A DNA stretch of 64,000 bases from Evansella clarkii. Its GTDB lineage: Bacteria > Bacillota > Bacilli > Bacillales > Salisediminibacteriaceae. Position 1 is the stretch's first letter. Every line of letters begins with the position of its first letter. A program made the translations under genes and the position numbers. This document shows positions 8,226 to 16,454 of this stretch, one piece after another. Where the stretch lies: assembly GCF_002019695.1 (NCBI RefSeq), contig NZ_KV917376.1, positions 2,254,386 to 2,318,385 of the forward strand, read 5' to 3'. The notes under the pieces were generated by a model. That model worked only from the letters and a program-made list of their open reading frames with translations. It did not search any database and was not told the DNA's origin.

Positions 8226-8904
8226 TGAAAGTACTGTGAAACGTTTTTCTAAAGCATTTATTATCTCCCACTGGGTAAACGCGTTTGCATTCTTTGCACT
8301 GTATATAACAGCTTTGCCTTTATACACAGACTTTTTTAACTGGCTTTACCCAGTATTCGGCGGTCCGGAAATGGCCAGGCTGCTTCACAGAATCTTTGCC
8401 GTCCTGTTTATTGTCCCATTATTCCTGCTGATAATTTTTGACTTCGCCGGGTTTAAAAACTGGGCAAAAAACATTTTAAAGTGGGAAAAGAAAGATTTTC
8501 AATTTTTGATGGCTTTTCCAAAGGAATTTTTCCTTGGAAAGTCGAAGGTACCAAAACAGGATTTTTTCAATGCGGGTGAAAAACTTAATTCCCTGCTTAC
8601 GATTATGTGTACGTTAATGCTGATTGGTTCCGGGTTTGTTATGTGGTTCCCGGGAGCATTCGCATCAGGTGTCGTACAATGGGCCTACCCGATCCACAAT
8701 ATCGGTTTCGGGCTTGCTTTAGCAGTAGTAGTCGGGCATATCTTCCTGAGTATAGGCCATCCAAATTCAAAGGCTTCTATGAGAGGGATGACAAAAGGTG
8801 ATGTTCCTATCAGCTATGCGAAAGAACATCACGGTGTCTGGTATGACGAAATGGTGAAAAAAGGCGAAATAAAAGAAGAGAAAGACAAGTCAAAAGGGGC
8901 ATAA
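8206..8904 (+). CDS. fdnI: Formate dehydrogenase cytochrome b (gamma) subunit
   Basis: The protein has 232 residues and belongs to the FdnI/cytochrome b556 membrane subunit family. About four transmembrane helices are visible. Histidines suited to heme b ligation occur in SHWVNAFAFF (helix 1), LLHRIFAV (helix 2) and VVGHIFLSIGH (helix 4). It accepts electrons from FdnH and reduces quinone, linking formate oxidation to the respiratory chain. The C-terminus is a charged cytoplasmic tail (EIKEEKDKSKGA). The start is ATG 8206 behind GAAGGAGGAG, inside the end of fdnH, indicating translational coupling. Confidence 0.92.
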   Translation: MKKQNSNESTVKRFSKAFIISHWVNAFAFFALYITALPLYTDFFNWLYPVFGGPEMARLLHRIFAVLFIVPLFLLIIFDFAGFKNWAKNILKWEKKDFQFLMAFPKEFFLGKSKVPKQDFFNAGEKLNSLLTIMCTLMLIGSGFVMWFPGAFASGVVQWAYPIHNIGFGLALAVVVGHIFLSIGHPNSKASMRGMTKGDVPISYAKEHHGVWYDEMVKKGEIKEEKDKSKGA

Positions 8905-8912
8905 TGCCCGGG

Positions 8913-9242
8913 TAGAAAGAAAAGCGGAAGCGCCTTGGTCACGAGCGACAAATGAGCCTGCGTTAGCTTCGAAGCGTAAATTTGGGCCGAGTAACCGCAG
9001 GCCCAAGCACTGCCTCATCCTCTGCGAGTTTAGCTCCGGAGTATATCCGTCGAGGCAACTCGCAGCGATTCAAGAGGCTATGCTCGTTGGACAGCTTACC
9101 CGAGGATGCATGACAGAAGCCGCTCTTTGGCTTCAAGTGCTCCTGCGATTACTCGTCGCAAGGCAGCATAGATGCCAATTCAGGTAGCAGCCTGCCTGAA
9201 GTGACCTCGAGCTCGTAGGCGGTGGAGCTAGACAGCTTTCGT
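8913..9242. repeat. Structured, GC-rich dispersed intergenic repeat element
   Basis: This ~330-bp block starts with AAGCGGAAGCGCC and ends with GGCGGTGGAGCTAGACA, ends I associate with an intergenic repeat common in Bacillaceae. It is richer in GC than its flanks and full of nested dyads, such as GCCTGCG/CGCAGGC, CTGCGAGTT/AACTCGCAG and TTCAGG/CCTGAA. No credible gene is seen. It separates fdnI from the fdhE group. Confidence 0.55.
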
Positions 9243-9276
9243 AGGAACTTTTATACTTCTTATTTTGTTAAAAGAG

Positions 9277-9310
9277 AAAAGGCTGTCCCGGCGTGGACAG
9301 CCTTTTCTTT
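9277..9310 (+). terminator. Rho-independent terminator upstream of fdhE
   Basis: AAAAGGCTGTCC / GGACAGCCTTTT is a 12-bp perfect stem with a 6-nt loop followed by CTTTC. It ends transcripts from fdnGHI. Its position inside the upstream extension of the fdhE frame shows that fdhE starts at 9357. Confidence 0.8.
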
Positions 9311-9356
9311 CGAAAGATTAATTAAACTATTAACTAAGGACAACGGGGTGTGCAGA

Positions 9357-10148
9357 ATGAATCCAAACGCAGTTTCCGAAGAATATCTCACATTACAGAA
9401 AAACATTATGGAAGCTCAGAAGCAAATAAAGAAAAAACTGGAGCAGGAGCTGGAATTCGCTATTGATAAAGAGGAGCTCGAAAAGAACATTCCGGTTGTT
9501 CCCCAGCTGAATTCCACTCCTGTACCAGTTAAATTGTACGAAGATGCAGTAAGAAAAATAACAGAAGTACTGAATGAAAGTAATGAGGAACTTTCCAATG
9601 ATAATAAAGTTTTAATTGAATCGCTGACACTGGCAGACCTGGATGAATGGATCAACGGGGCAATTAAATTTGACACGGAATATTTTTATAAGTATTCAAA
9701 AGATAAAGAGGTTTCTGAATGGCTGCCCCACTTTATTGCGGAGCAGGCTTTAAGACCGTTTATGCAAGTGATCGCTGATGCATGTGCCCCGTTTATTGAT
9801 GAAATGGAAGTAATGGGCTCGTGCCCTTGCTGTGGTGAGCCATCAAGGATAGGCAAGCTTAAAAAAGACGGCCAGAAAATCCTCCACTGTCCACGCTGTG
9901 AATCAGAATGGAAACAGAAACGCCTCCAATGTGTCCATTGCGGCAATGACAAACATGAAAATCTCTTTTACATTAATGTGGAAGAGGAAGAAAATACTTC
10001 GATTGAAGTATGCAAGTCATGCAGGAATTACCTTAAACTCGTAAAGATAGACAGGCAGTCTCGCGGTAAACAGGCGGCACTTCTTGATCTGGAAACGATC
10101 CATCTTGATTTTATCGCGCAGGACGAAGGTTATGGCGAGGAGCATTAA
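9357..10148 (+). CDS. fdhE: FdhE-type formate dehydrogenase accessory protein
   Basis: The protein has 263 residues. Four CxxC zinc/iron-binding pairs in the C-terminal half (CPCCGE, HCPRCE, QCVHCGN, VCKSCRN) have the rubredoxin-like arrangement of FdhE. FdhE proteins bind Tat-exported formate dehydrogenases during maturation and are needed for active enzyme. The N-terminal half is helical and acidic. The frame is open from 9222, but a terminator lies at 9277-9310 and GGGGTG sits 6 bp before ATG 9357, so the shorter start is chosen. The stop overlaps the start of mobA by one base. Confidence 0.9.
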   Translation: MNPNAVSEEYLTLQKNIMEAQKQIKKKLEQELEFAIDKEELEKNIPVVPQLNSTPVPVKLYEDAVRKITEVLNESNEELSNDNKVLIESLTLADLDEWINGAIKFDTEYFYKYSKDKEVSEWLPHFIAEQALRPFMQVIADACAPFIDEMEVMGSCPCCGEPSRIGKLKKDGQKILHCPRCESEWKQKRLQCVHCGNDKHENLFYINVEEEENTSIEVCKSCRNYLKLVKIDRQSRGKQAALLDLETIHLDFIAQDEGYGEEH

Positions 10149-10774
10149 TGATGGAAGCGACAGGTGCAGGAACTGATATCAATGGAATTATTCTCGCAGG
10201 CGGAAAATCAAGGCGCATGGGGAAAAATAAAGCTTTCCTTGAAATCAATGGACGTAAAAATATAGAGCGGCTTACTGAAAAAATGTCGGAGATCACCAGT
10301 GAAGTTATTATTGTGACTAACGCCCCAGAGTTGTACCAGTATTTGAATACCACACTTACGGAGGATGCAGTAAAAGGAAAGGGTCCTCTTGCAGGCATAC
10401 AGGCAGGAATAACCGCCTCCTCTGCAGAATGGAATATAGTAGCAGCATGTGATCTTCCTTTTTTTAATGAAAAAGCTGCCAGGTACCTGGCAGAGCTTAC
10501 AAAAAACCAAAAAGCAGACGCTGTTGTCCCGCTCATCGACGGGAGGCAGCATCCTTTGTTTGCGGCTTACAGAGCATCGGTCCTTCCAGTGGTGGAAGAA
10601 TGTCTTTCCCAGGACAGGCTGAGAATAAAAGATGCCCTTGAACAGCTTTTTGTCTGTGAAGTCACAGAACAGGAATTTTACGAAGCCGGGTTCAGCAAAG
10701 AGGAAATCGCTGATGCTTTCTTTAATATGAACCGGCCTGAAGATTATAAATTTGCTGCTGACAAATCTAATTAA
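10148..10774 (+). CDS. mobA: MobA, molybdenum cofactor guanylyltransferase
   Basis: The protein has 208 residues. It links GMP from GTP to molybdopterin, giving the MGD form used by formate dehydrogenases. The nucleotidyltransferase signature LAGGKSRRMGKNKAFL is at residues ~16-31, followed by the KGPLAGIQAGI block and the metal-binding CDLPFF. It overlaps fdhE by one base (TAATG), so the two are translationally coupled. ATG 10151 is an alternative start. Its place in the island fits the need for bis-MGD in FdnG. Confidence 0.94.
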   Translation: MMEATGAGTDINGIILAGGKSRRMGKNKAFLEINGRKNIERLTEKMSEITSEVIIVTNAPELYQYLNTTLTEDAVKGKGPLAGIQAGITASSAEWNIVAACDLPFFNEKAARYLAELTKNQKADAVVPLIDGRQHPLFAAYRASVLPVVEECLSQDRLRIKDALEQLFVCEVTEQEFYEAGFSKEEIADAFFNMNRPEDYKFAADKSN

Positions 10775-10794
10775 CTTTCATTCAGGAGGCAGTT

Positions 10795-12030
10795 ATGAAA
10801 TTTTTCCGTGTTCAGTCTGTAGAAAATGTCATTCAAATAATGAAGGATCAAATAAAACCTGTTTCCGAGTCGGAAAAAATCCCTCTGGAAGAAGGGGCCG
10901 GACGTGTTTTGGCCGAAGCTGTTGCAGCAGAAGAGAACGTCCCTGGTTTTTCCCGTTCAGTAGTTGACGGCTACGCAGTAAAGGCCAGTGACACATTCGG
11001 GGCCAACGAGACACTTCCTGCTTTTCTCAACGTAACTGGAGAGGTCCTTATGGGGGAAACGAGTGAAAAAGCTGTCTCCACAGGTGAAGCCATTTATGTG
11101 CCGACAGGAGGAATGCTACCTCCAGGCGCAGATGCAGTGGTTATGATTGAAGATTGTGAAGCGATGGAAGATGTTTTGAACGTATACAGATCTGTTTCAA
11201 AAAATGAAAATATTATCCTTGAAGGGGAAGATGTGAGAACCGGCGAAGAGCTGCTTCCGGCCGGAAAATCACTTCGTCCTCAGGAGCTTGGAGCATTAGC
11301 TTCTCTCGGGATTGCGGAAGTAAACGTAAAAAAACGGCTGAAAATAGGCTATCTTTCCTCAGGAGATGAAATCGTTCCATTTAATACGAGAGAAATTAAC
11401 GGAGCACAAATTCGTGATGTAAATGGAGTTACCATTCCTGCGCTTACGAAGCAATGGGGATATGAAACTGTTACAAGCACTATCGCGAAAGATGAGTACG
11501 ATGATTTTTACAGTAAGGCGAAAGAGCTGTTTGACAGCTGCGATGCTGTCGTAATTTCCGGTGGCAGTTCTGTTGGAGAAAGGGATTATACGACAGAAGT
11601 AATCAAGAACCTGGGTGACGGGGAGCCTGGCATCCTTGTGCATGGAATTTCGGTGAAGCCTGGTAAACCAACAATTTTTTCCGTATCTTCAGGAAAGCCT
11701 GTACTCGGGCTGCCAGGTCATCCTGCTTCCGCCATGGTTATCTACCAGTTGTTCGGCAGGCGAATGCTTTCCTGCCTTCAGGGGGAGAGTGAGGTTTCGG
11801 AGCTGGCTGTAAAGGCGAAAGTAAGCCAGAATATTCACTCCGGTCCAGGAAGAACAGACTTTCTAAGAGTAAGACTGGAAAAAGAGGGCGATGGCTGGAC
11901 GGCAGTACCTGTCCTGGGGAAATCGGGGTTAATTAAGACACTTGTGGAAAGTGACGGCCTGCTGGAAGTTCCGGAAAAGAAGGAAGGGCTTCTTAAAGGA
12001 GAAACTGCAATGGTGCATTTGTTTTACTAG
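10795..12030 (+). CDS. moeA: MoeA, molybdopterin molybdenumtransferase
   Basis: The protein has 411 residues, the normal MoeA length. It inserts molybdate into adenylated molybdopterin. Blocks seen include SRSVVDGYAVKA (residues ~55-66), VPTGGMLPPGADAVVMIED (~102-120), the central SGGSSVGERDYT, and VKPGKPTIF plus LPGHPASAMV. The N-terminal, linker and C-terminal domains are all present. AGGAGG precedes the start. A second, longer MoeA follows 15 bp downstream, so the operon carries two paralogues. Confidence 0.95.
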   Translation: MKFFRVQSVENVIQIMKDQIKPVSESEKIPLEEGAGRVLAEAVAAEENVPGFSRSVVDGYAVKASDTFGANETLPAFLNVTGEVLMGETSEKAVSTGEAIYVPTGGMLPPGADAVVMIEDCEAMEDVLNVYRSVSKNENIILEGEDVRTGEELLPAGKSLRPQELGALASLGIAEVNVKKRLKIGYLSSGDEIVPFNTREINGAQIRDVNGVTIPALTKQWGYETVTSTIAKDEYDDFYSKAKELFDSCDAVVISGGSSVGERDYTTEVIKNLGDGEPGILVHGISVKPGKPTIFSVSSGKPVLGLPGHPASAMVIYQLFGRRMLSCLQGESEVSELAVKAKVSQNIHSGPGRTDFLRVRLEKEGDGWTAVPVLGKSGLIKTLVESDGLLEVPEKKEGLLKGETAMVHLFY

Positions 12031-12045
12031 AGGAGGCAGCAAACT

Positions 12046-13956
12046 ATGAGCTATAAGAGAACTATATATCTGGAAGATAAACCGCGCATGCAGGCACTGG
12101 AAGAATGTCTTGCACAATTTTCTTCTGAAAGGGCTGTTGAAAAAATATCTGTTCCCGATGCAGCAGGCAGGGTTACGTCAGAGCCAGTCTATGCTGGCAG
12201 ATCCATGCCCCATTACCATGCTTCGGCGATGGATGGCATAGCGGTCAGGGCAGCTGACACTTCTGAAGCACATGAACACCGGCCTGTATATCTGGAAGAA
12301 GGAACTGATTTCGAATATGTGGATACTGGCAATCTTATTCCTCCGGGCTACGACGCCGTTATTATGATAGAAGACATAAATGAAGCCGGAGACGGTATAG
12401 TGGAGATCATTGCTCCTGCAACACCATGGCAGCGAATCCGCCCGATAGGCGAGGATATTACTTACGGGGAGATGCTTCTGCCACAGGGGCATGTCATCCG
12501 CCCAGTTGATGCTGGAGCGCTTCTGGCCGCTGGTATCACAGAGGTGGAAGTAGTCAAGAAGCCACTTGTGCATATCATTCCTTCCGGTAATGAAATAGTA
12601 CAGGCATCTGAGCCGCTGAAAGCAGGAAAGCTGATTGAATTCAACGGGACAATTTTTGCAGGTCTTGTTGCTGAATGGGGCGGCGAAGGTAAAATTATGC
12701 CGATCGCTCCTGATAAGCCTGAAGCTATCAGAGAGTCTCTATTACGGAGTGCCGATGAAGCAGATATCGTAGTTATCAATGCAGGATCTTCTGCAGGTTC
12801 AAAGGATTTTACAGCCAAGGTCATCGCTGAAATCGGCGAAGTTTTTACTCACGGGATTGCAACAAGGCCTGGAAAGCCTGTTGTTATTGGGAAGATAAAC
12901 GGAACAATCGTGGTTGGAGTGCCAGGCTATCCTGTATCCGCTTTTCTCGTGATGGACTGGTTTGTAAAGCCGCTGGTTTCCTCCTATTTAGGAGCTCCTG
13001 TTCCGGAACGTTCCGAGCTCAAGGTAACAGCAGGTCGGAGGATCGTTTCGAATATGGGTTCTGAGGACTTTATCCGGGTGAATATCGGCTATGTAAACGG
13101 GAAGCATGTCGCCATTCCCCTGACAAGATCCGCGAGTGTCACCATGTCGCTTGTGAAAGCGGACGGGCTTGTGGTGATTCCTCCAGGCCATCTGGGAGTT
13201 GAGCAGGGGGAAGAAGTGACCGCACAGCTCTTCCGTGATCCCCGGGAGCTTGAAGAAGCTGTTCTGTTCTCCGGAAGCCATGACTTATGTATTGATATAT
13301 TATCATCTCTTATGAAAGAAAGCTCATCTCTCAGCCAGGTAACAGCGAGCCACACTGGCAGCATGGCCGGGCTCATGTCAATCAAAAGGGATGAAGCTCA
13401 TATTGCAGGAATCCATCTCCTCGACCCTGATACAGGGGTGTATAACATTTCTTACGTTGAAAGGTTCCTGAAGGGGAAAGAGGTTGTTCTGCTGCCGTTT
13501 CTGAAAAGGCAGCAAGGCTGGATAGTGCCTAAAGGTAATCCGCTGAACATCAACAAGGTTTCCGACCTTGCAGGCAGTGACGCTGTTTTCGTGAATCGCC
13601 AGAGAGGCGCTGGCACGAGAGTTCTGTTTGATCATCTCATCAAAAAAGCTGAGATAGATACTGCTGGCATCCAGGGCTATGAAAGGGAAATGTTCACCCA
13701 TCTCGCCGTAGCCGCCGAAGTAAATATGGAACAGCGAAATGTGGGAATGGGGATCTATTCAGCTGCGAAAGCTTTTGACCTGGATTTCGTACCTGTCGCA
13801 GAAGAGTCATATGATCTTGTTATGACCAGAGAATTTTTTGAGAGTGCAAAAGGCAGAAAGATTCGCGAAATTCTTCAAAGTGAACAGTTCAGAATGCAGG
13901 TGGAAGGTCTCGGCGGCTACCGTGTGACAGCTGAACAGGAGCCAGTGTTTTTATAG
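12046..13956 (+). CDS. MoeA fused to a periplasmic-binding-protein-like domain
   Basis: The protein has 636 residues. Residues ~1-405 are a full MoeA-like unit, with YHASAMDGIAVRA, NLIPPGYDAVIMIED, NAGSSAGSKDFT, TRPGKPVVIG and VPGYPVSAF. Residues ~410-620 form a PBP-like ligand-binding domain related to the binding part of LysR/ModA-like proteins (LFSGSHDLCIDILSSLM, GMGIYSAAKAFDL). Such fusions are known in bacteria and archaea; the domain may sense or deliver molybdate or tungstate. GSAGS here replaces the GGSSVG loop of the preceding moeA, and the two may differ in metal or cofactor handling. AGGAGG precedes ATG 12046. It is the last gene of the fdhE-mobA-moeA run. Confidence 0.92.
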   Translation: MSYKRTIYLEDKPRMQALEECLAQFSSERAVEKISVPDAAGRVTSEPVYAGRSMPHYHASAMDGIAVRAADTSEAHEHRPVYLEEGTDFEYVDTGNLIPPGYDAVIMIEDINEAGDGIVEIIAPATPWQRIRPIGEDITYGEMLLPQGHVIRPVDAGALLAAGITEVEVVKKPLVHIIPSGNEIVQASEPLKAGKLIEFNGTIFAGLVAEWGGEGKIMPIAPDKPEAIRESLLRSADEADIVVINAGSSAGSKDFTAKVIAEIGEVFTHGIATRPGKPVVIGKINGTIVVGVPGYPVSAFLVMDWFVKPLVSSYLGAPVPERSELKVTAGRRIVSNMGSEDFIRVNIGYVNGKHVAIPLTRSASVTMSLVKADGLVVIPPGHLGVEQGEEVTAQLFRDPRELEEAVLFSGSHDLCIDILSSLMKESSSLSQVTASHTGSMAGLMSIKRDEAHIAGIHLLDPDTGVYNISYVERFLKGKEVVLLPFLKRQQGWIVPKGNPLNINKVSDLAGSDAVFVNRQRGAGTRVLFDHLIKKAEIDTAGIQGYEREMFTHLAVAAEVNMEQRNVGMGIYSAAKAFDLDFVPVAEESYDLVMTREFFESAKGRKIREILQSEQFRMQVEGLGGYRVTAEQEPVFL

Positions 13957-14080
13957 ATGTTATGCTTATGTGAACGACTGCTGAGGGCAGAGAGCAGTCA
14001 TAGAATGAGAATTTTATCTAAACAGCATTATGAAAATAAAATGAACGTTTTGTTAAATGCAGCATGCAGGCAGAGAATAA

Positions 14081-14089
14081 TGCTATAAT
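14081..14089 (+). promoter_or_regulatory. Extended -10 promoter of tatA
   Basis: TGCTATAAT gives a perfect TATAAT (14084-14089) with an upstream TGn. No good -35 is seen at 17 bp, as is common for extended -10 promoters. It indicates that tatA can be transcribed separately from the moeA genes. Confidence 0.55.
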
Positions 14090-14133
14090 ACTCCATAGAA
14101 CAGAAGAAAATAACTTAATCAGGAGTGGTTAAT

Positions 14134-14343
14134 ATGTTATCAAACATCGGAGTTCCCGGTTTAATTTTAATATTAGTTATTGCTTTAGTAATTTTCGGAC
14201 CTAAAAAACTGCCGGAAATCGGCCGCGCAGTTGGACAGACTTTAAAAGAGTTTAAAAAGTCAACGAAGGAACTTACTTCAGAGGTAACGGAGCCAATTAA
14301 CGAAATTAAGCAAGAGGCAAAAAAGGTGACAGAGGATAAATAA
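14134..14343 (+). CDS. tatA: TatA/E-type twin-arginine translocase subunit
   Basis: The protein has 69 residues. One N-terminal transmembrane helix ([17 protein letters not shown]) is followed by the [21 protein letters not shown] hinge and amphipathic helix typical of TatA, then a short charged tail. TatA multimers form the pore through which folded Tat substrates cross the membrane. ATG 14134 is chosen, with AGGAG 8 bp upstream; the frame is open from GTG 14125. It sits directly after the formate dehydrogenase genes, whose alpha subunit has a TRRQFLK Tat signal, so it probably serves that export. No tatC lies in the window. Confidence 0.93.
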   Translation: MLSNIGVPGLILILVIALVIFGPKKLPEIGRAVGQTLKEFKKSTKELTSEVTEPINEIKQEAKKVTEDK

Positions 14344-14353
14344 TATATTTCTG

Positions 14354-14388
14354 AAAACCTCAGGCGAATAAAAAGTCTGAGGTTTTTT
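14354..14388 (+). terminator. Terminator of tatA
   Basis: AAAACCTCAG / CTGAGGTTTT stem with a T-run; closes the formate island. Confidence 0.88.
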
Positions 14389-14569
14389 GTGTTCTGAGGG
14401 GGAGGGGGCGAACCCGGGGGAATAACTAATGCCAGGGGCAGGAAATAGGGATGAAAGTGTATAATTTATTCCATAATAAAAACAGAGCAGGTTTAATGGC
14501 GGGCAGGTTACAACTTATAATGTATATTCATCTAATAGCACAGATATTACAAATTATTTTGGTAAGGGC

Positions 14570-14849
14570 TTGCTGGACAAATATCAGTTGAGAGAAGAGA
14601 ATGTGTCCAGCAAGCGATGTTTACTGGACAAATCCGTGTGAATAGCCGAAGATTTGTCCAGCATAATACCCATAATTAATGATTTATACCATTTTATAGA
14701 ATTTTACTGGACAAATATCAGTTGAGAGAAGAGTATTTGCCCAGCAAGCGATGTTTACTGGACAAATCAGGCTGAGTAAAGAGAAATTTGTCCAGCAAAA
14801 ATGATTTGCTAGACAAATCCGTATGAATAGCCGAAGATTTGTCCAGCAA
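14570..14849. repeat. Five TGGACAAAT hairpin units, mostly at 51-bp spacing
   Basis: Inverted arms CTGGACAAAT...ATTTGTCCAG start at 14573, 14624, 14707, 14758 and 14809; spacings are 51, 83, 51 and 51 bp. Two loop types occur: units 1 and 3 share ATATCAGTTGAGAGAAGAG, and units 2 and 5 share a CCGTRTGAATAGCCGAAG core. Unit 4 differs. No gene is credible in the 711-bp gap between tatA and ytkD. Confidence 0.88.
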
Positions 14850-15054
14850 CTAAGGAACCTGGCCAGAGTCTCCCGGAAAAATGACTGACGTTCAGCTGTT
14901 CCGATTGAATCCTAAAAAATTCCAGAACTGTTTCATATTAATACTTGCGGGGTATTAAAGTACGGAGGTTTTCTCCAGGAAGAAACCAGCATATTGTAAG
15001 GCGTCCAGTTAGACATGGAAACAGTGGTTATATAGAATAAAAAGGGATTAATAA

Positions 15055-15558
15055 ATGGAGGTGGTCATCATTCAGGAACATAGCTTTAAAGACTTCTACA
15101 ACAATACAGTTATTTACTCAATAAATGGCCACCCTTTTTCTGATTCTCCTAAACATGTCTGGGTTGTAAGCCAGTACAGGGGCAGCTGGCTCCTTACTAT
15201 TCACCCTTCGAGAGGGCTGGAATTTCCTGGAGGTAAAGTTGAGGAAGGGGAAACTCCGGAGGAAGCAGCTGTGAGGGAGGTCTTTGAAGAGACTGGTGGA
15301 AAGGTGAGCAGCCTGGATTATATAGGGCAATATAAAGTTTCTGGTAAATCTGAAACGGTTATCAAAAATGTGTATTACGCTGAGGTTGATGAATTGGTCA
15401 GCAAGAACAATTACTTCGAAACGAAAGGGCCGAAACTGCTGAAAAGTTTTCCCGATAATATTCGGACGAATCACAAATACAGTTTTATTATGAAAGATGA
15501 TGTGCTCCCCATTACACTTAAAGAAGTAAAGCAGCGAGGCCTTCGAGTGCCAGAATAA
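15055..15558 (+). CDS. ytkD: YtkD/MutTA-type NUDIX nucleoside triphosphatase
   Basis: The protein has 167 residues. A complete NUDIX box (GGKVEEGETPEEAAVREVFEETGG, shown here only by its ends: G-x5-E at GKVEEGE and REVFEETGG) lies at residues ~61-83. The flanks HPFSDSPKHVWVV and YIGQYKVSGK match B. subtilis YtkD, which hydrolyses oxidised dGTP and other nucleoside triphosphates and helps prevent mutation. The start at ATG 15055 follows AAAAGGGA at good spacing. In B. subtilis the same gene neighbours ytlABCD, pckA and metK, as it does here. Confidence 0.92.
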   Translation: MEVVIIQEHSFKDFYNNTVIYSINGHPFSDSPKHVWVVSQYRGSWLLTIHPSRGLEFPGGKVEEGETPEEAAVREVFEETGGKVSSLDYIGQYKVSGKSETVIKNVYYAEVDELVSKNNYFETKGPKLLKSFPDNIRTNHKYSFIMKDDVLPITLKEVKQRGLRVPE

Positions 15559-15560
15559 AA

Positions 15561-15608
15561 GCCAGTGTAAACTGATCTTTTCCTCATCGGTTTACACTGG
15601 CTTTTTTA
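15561..15608. terminator. Terminator between ytkD and the ABC transporter genes
   Basis: GCCAGTGTAAAC / GTTTACACTGGC is a 12-bp perfect stem followed by TTTTTT; it serves ytkD. Confidence 0.88.
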
Positions 15609-15647
15609 TATGAACAAAGCCTTCAGTAGCCTTGTTATTTTTTCAGC

Positions 15648-16454
15648 TTAACTTTGATGTCTGGTGACGAGCCTTTTTTCCAGCAATTCAACGAGCTGGT
15701 ACATACACGTTGCAAGGACAGCGATTATAAGCAGCGACAGCATTACCATCGTAAAGTTGAAAACCTGGAAGCCGTAAATAATCATATATCCCAGTCCTTG
15801 TTTAGAGACAAGGTATTCCCCTACGATGACTCCGACCCATGACAGCCCTACATTGACCTTCAAGGTGGATATGATCGTTGGATAGGAGGCAGGAAATATG
15901 ACGGAAAAGAACGCTTGTTTTTTTCCCGCTCCGAAAGACCTTATGACCTTTACGTAGTTATCATCCACATTCCTGAAGGCATTGTAGACGACAATCGTTG
16001 TGATAATGACGGAAATCAAGGCTCCCATGGCGATAATTGATGCGAAACCAGGCCCGAGCCCCACGATAAGAATCGGCCCTAAAGCAACTTTCGGCATGGA
16101 ATTTAATATGACAAGATATGGGTCAAGTACCCGGGATAAAAATGGCGACCACCAGAGAATCGCTGCAAGAAGGGTGCCGAGAAGGGTTCCAAGGAGAAAC
16201 CCGAGTATTGTCTCAAATAATGTCACAGATGTATGGGTGAGCAGACTGCCATCCTGAATCCGGATTAAAAACATATTCCATACCCTTGATGGGGAACTGA
16301 ATAATAACGGATCTACCCAGTGCCTGGAAGCTGCAATTTCCCACAGTGCGAAGAAAGAAACCAGGATTCCTGCCTGGACGAGGCGGATGAGCCGTTTTTC
16401 CCTCGTTAATTTATTCTTATATTCCTTATGGAGCTGTTCATATTTGCTGTTCAA
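15648..16454 (-). CDS. ytlD: ABC transporter permease (SsuC/TauC-like, YtlD)
   Basis: The protein has 268 residues with about six transmembrane helices. The EAA-loop region for contact with the ATPase is visible around the [26 protein letters not shown] segment (quoted ends only: FRNVDD and FFSVIFP). It belongs to the BPD permease family that serves aliphatic sulfonate, taurine or pyrimidine-precursor importers. The frame is open to 16544, deep inside the ATPase gene. The TTG at 16454 has AAGGAG 10 bp upstream and gives a 17-bp overlap with ytlC, so it is preferred. Last gene of the ytlA-ytlC-ytlD operon. Confidence 0.85.
   Translation of the reverse strand: MNSKYEQLHKEYKNKLTREKRLIRLVQAGILVSFFALWEIAASRHWVDPLLFSSPSRVWNMFLIRIQDGSLLTHTSVTLFETILGFLLGTLLGTLLAAILWWSPFLSRVLDPYLVILNSMPKVALGPILIVGLGPGFASIIAMGALISVIITTIVVYNAFRNVDDNYVKVIRSFGAGKKQAFFSVIFPASYPTIISTLKVNVGLSWVGVIVGEYLVSKQGLGYMIIYGFQVFNFTMVMLSLLIIAVLATCMYQLVELLEKRLVTRHQS

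Noticed and set aside
9222-9356. N-terminal 45 residues of the long fdhE frame
   Set aside because: They span a terminator and the end of a dispersed repeat; a good RBS precedes ATG 9357.
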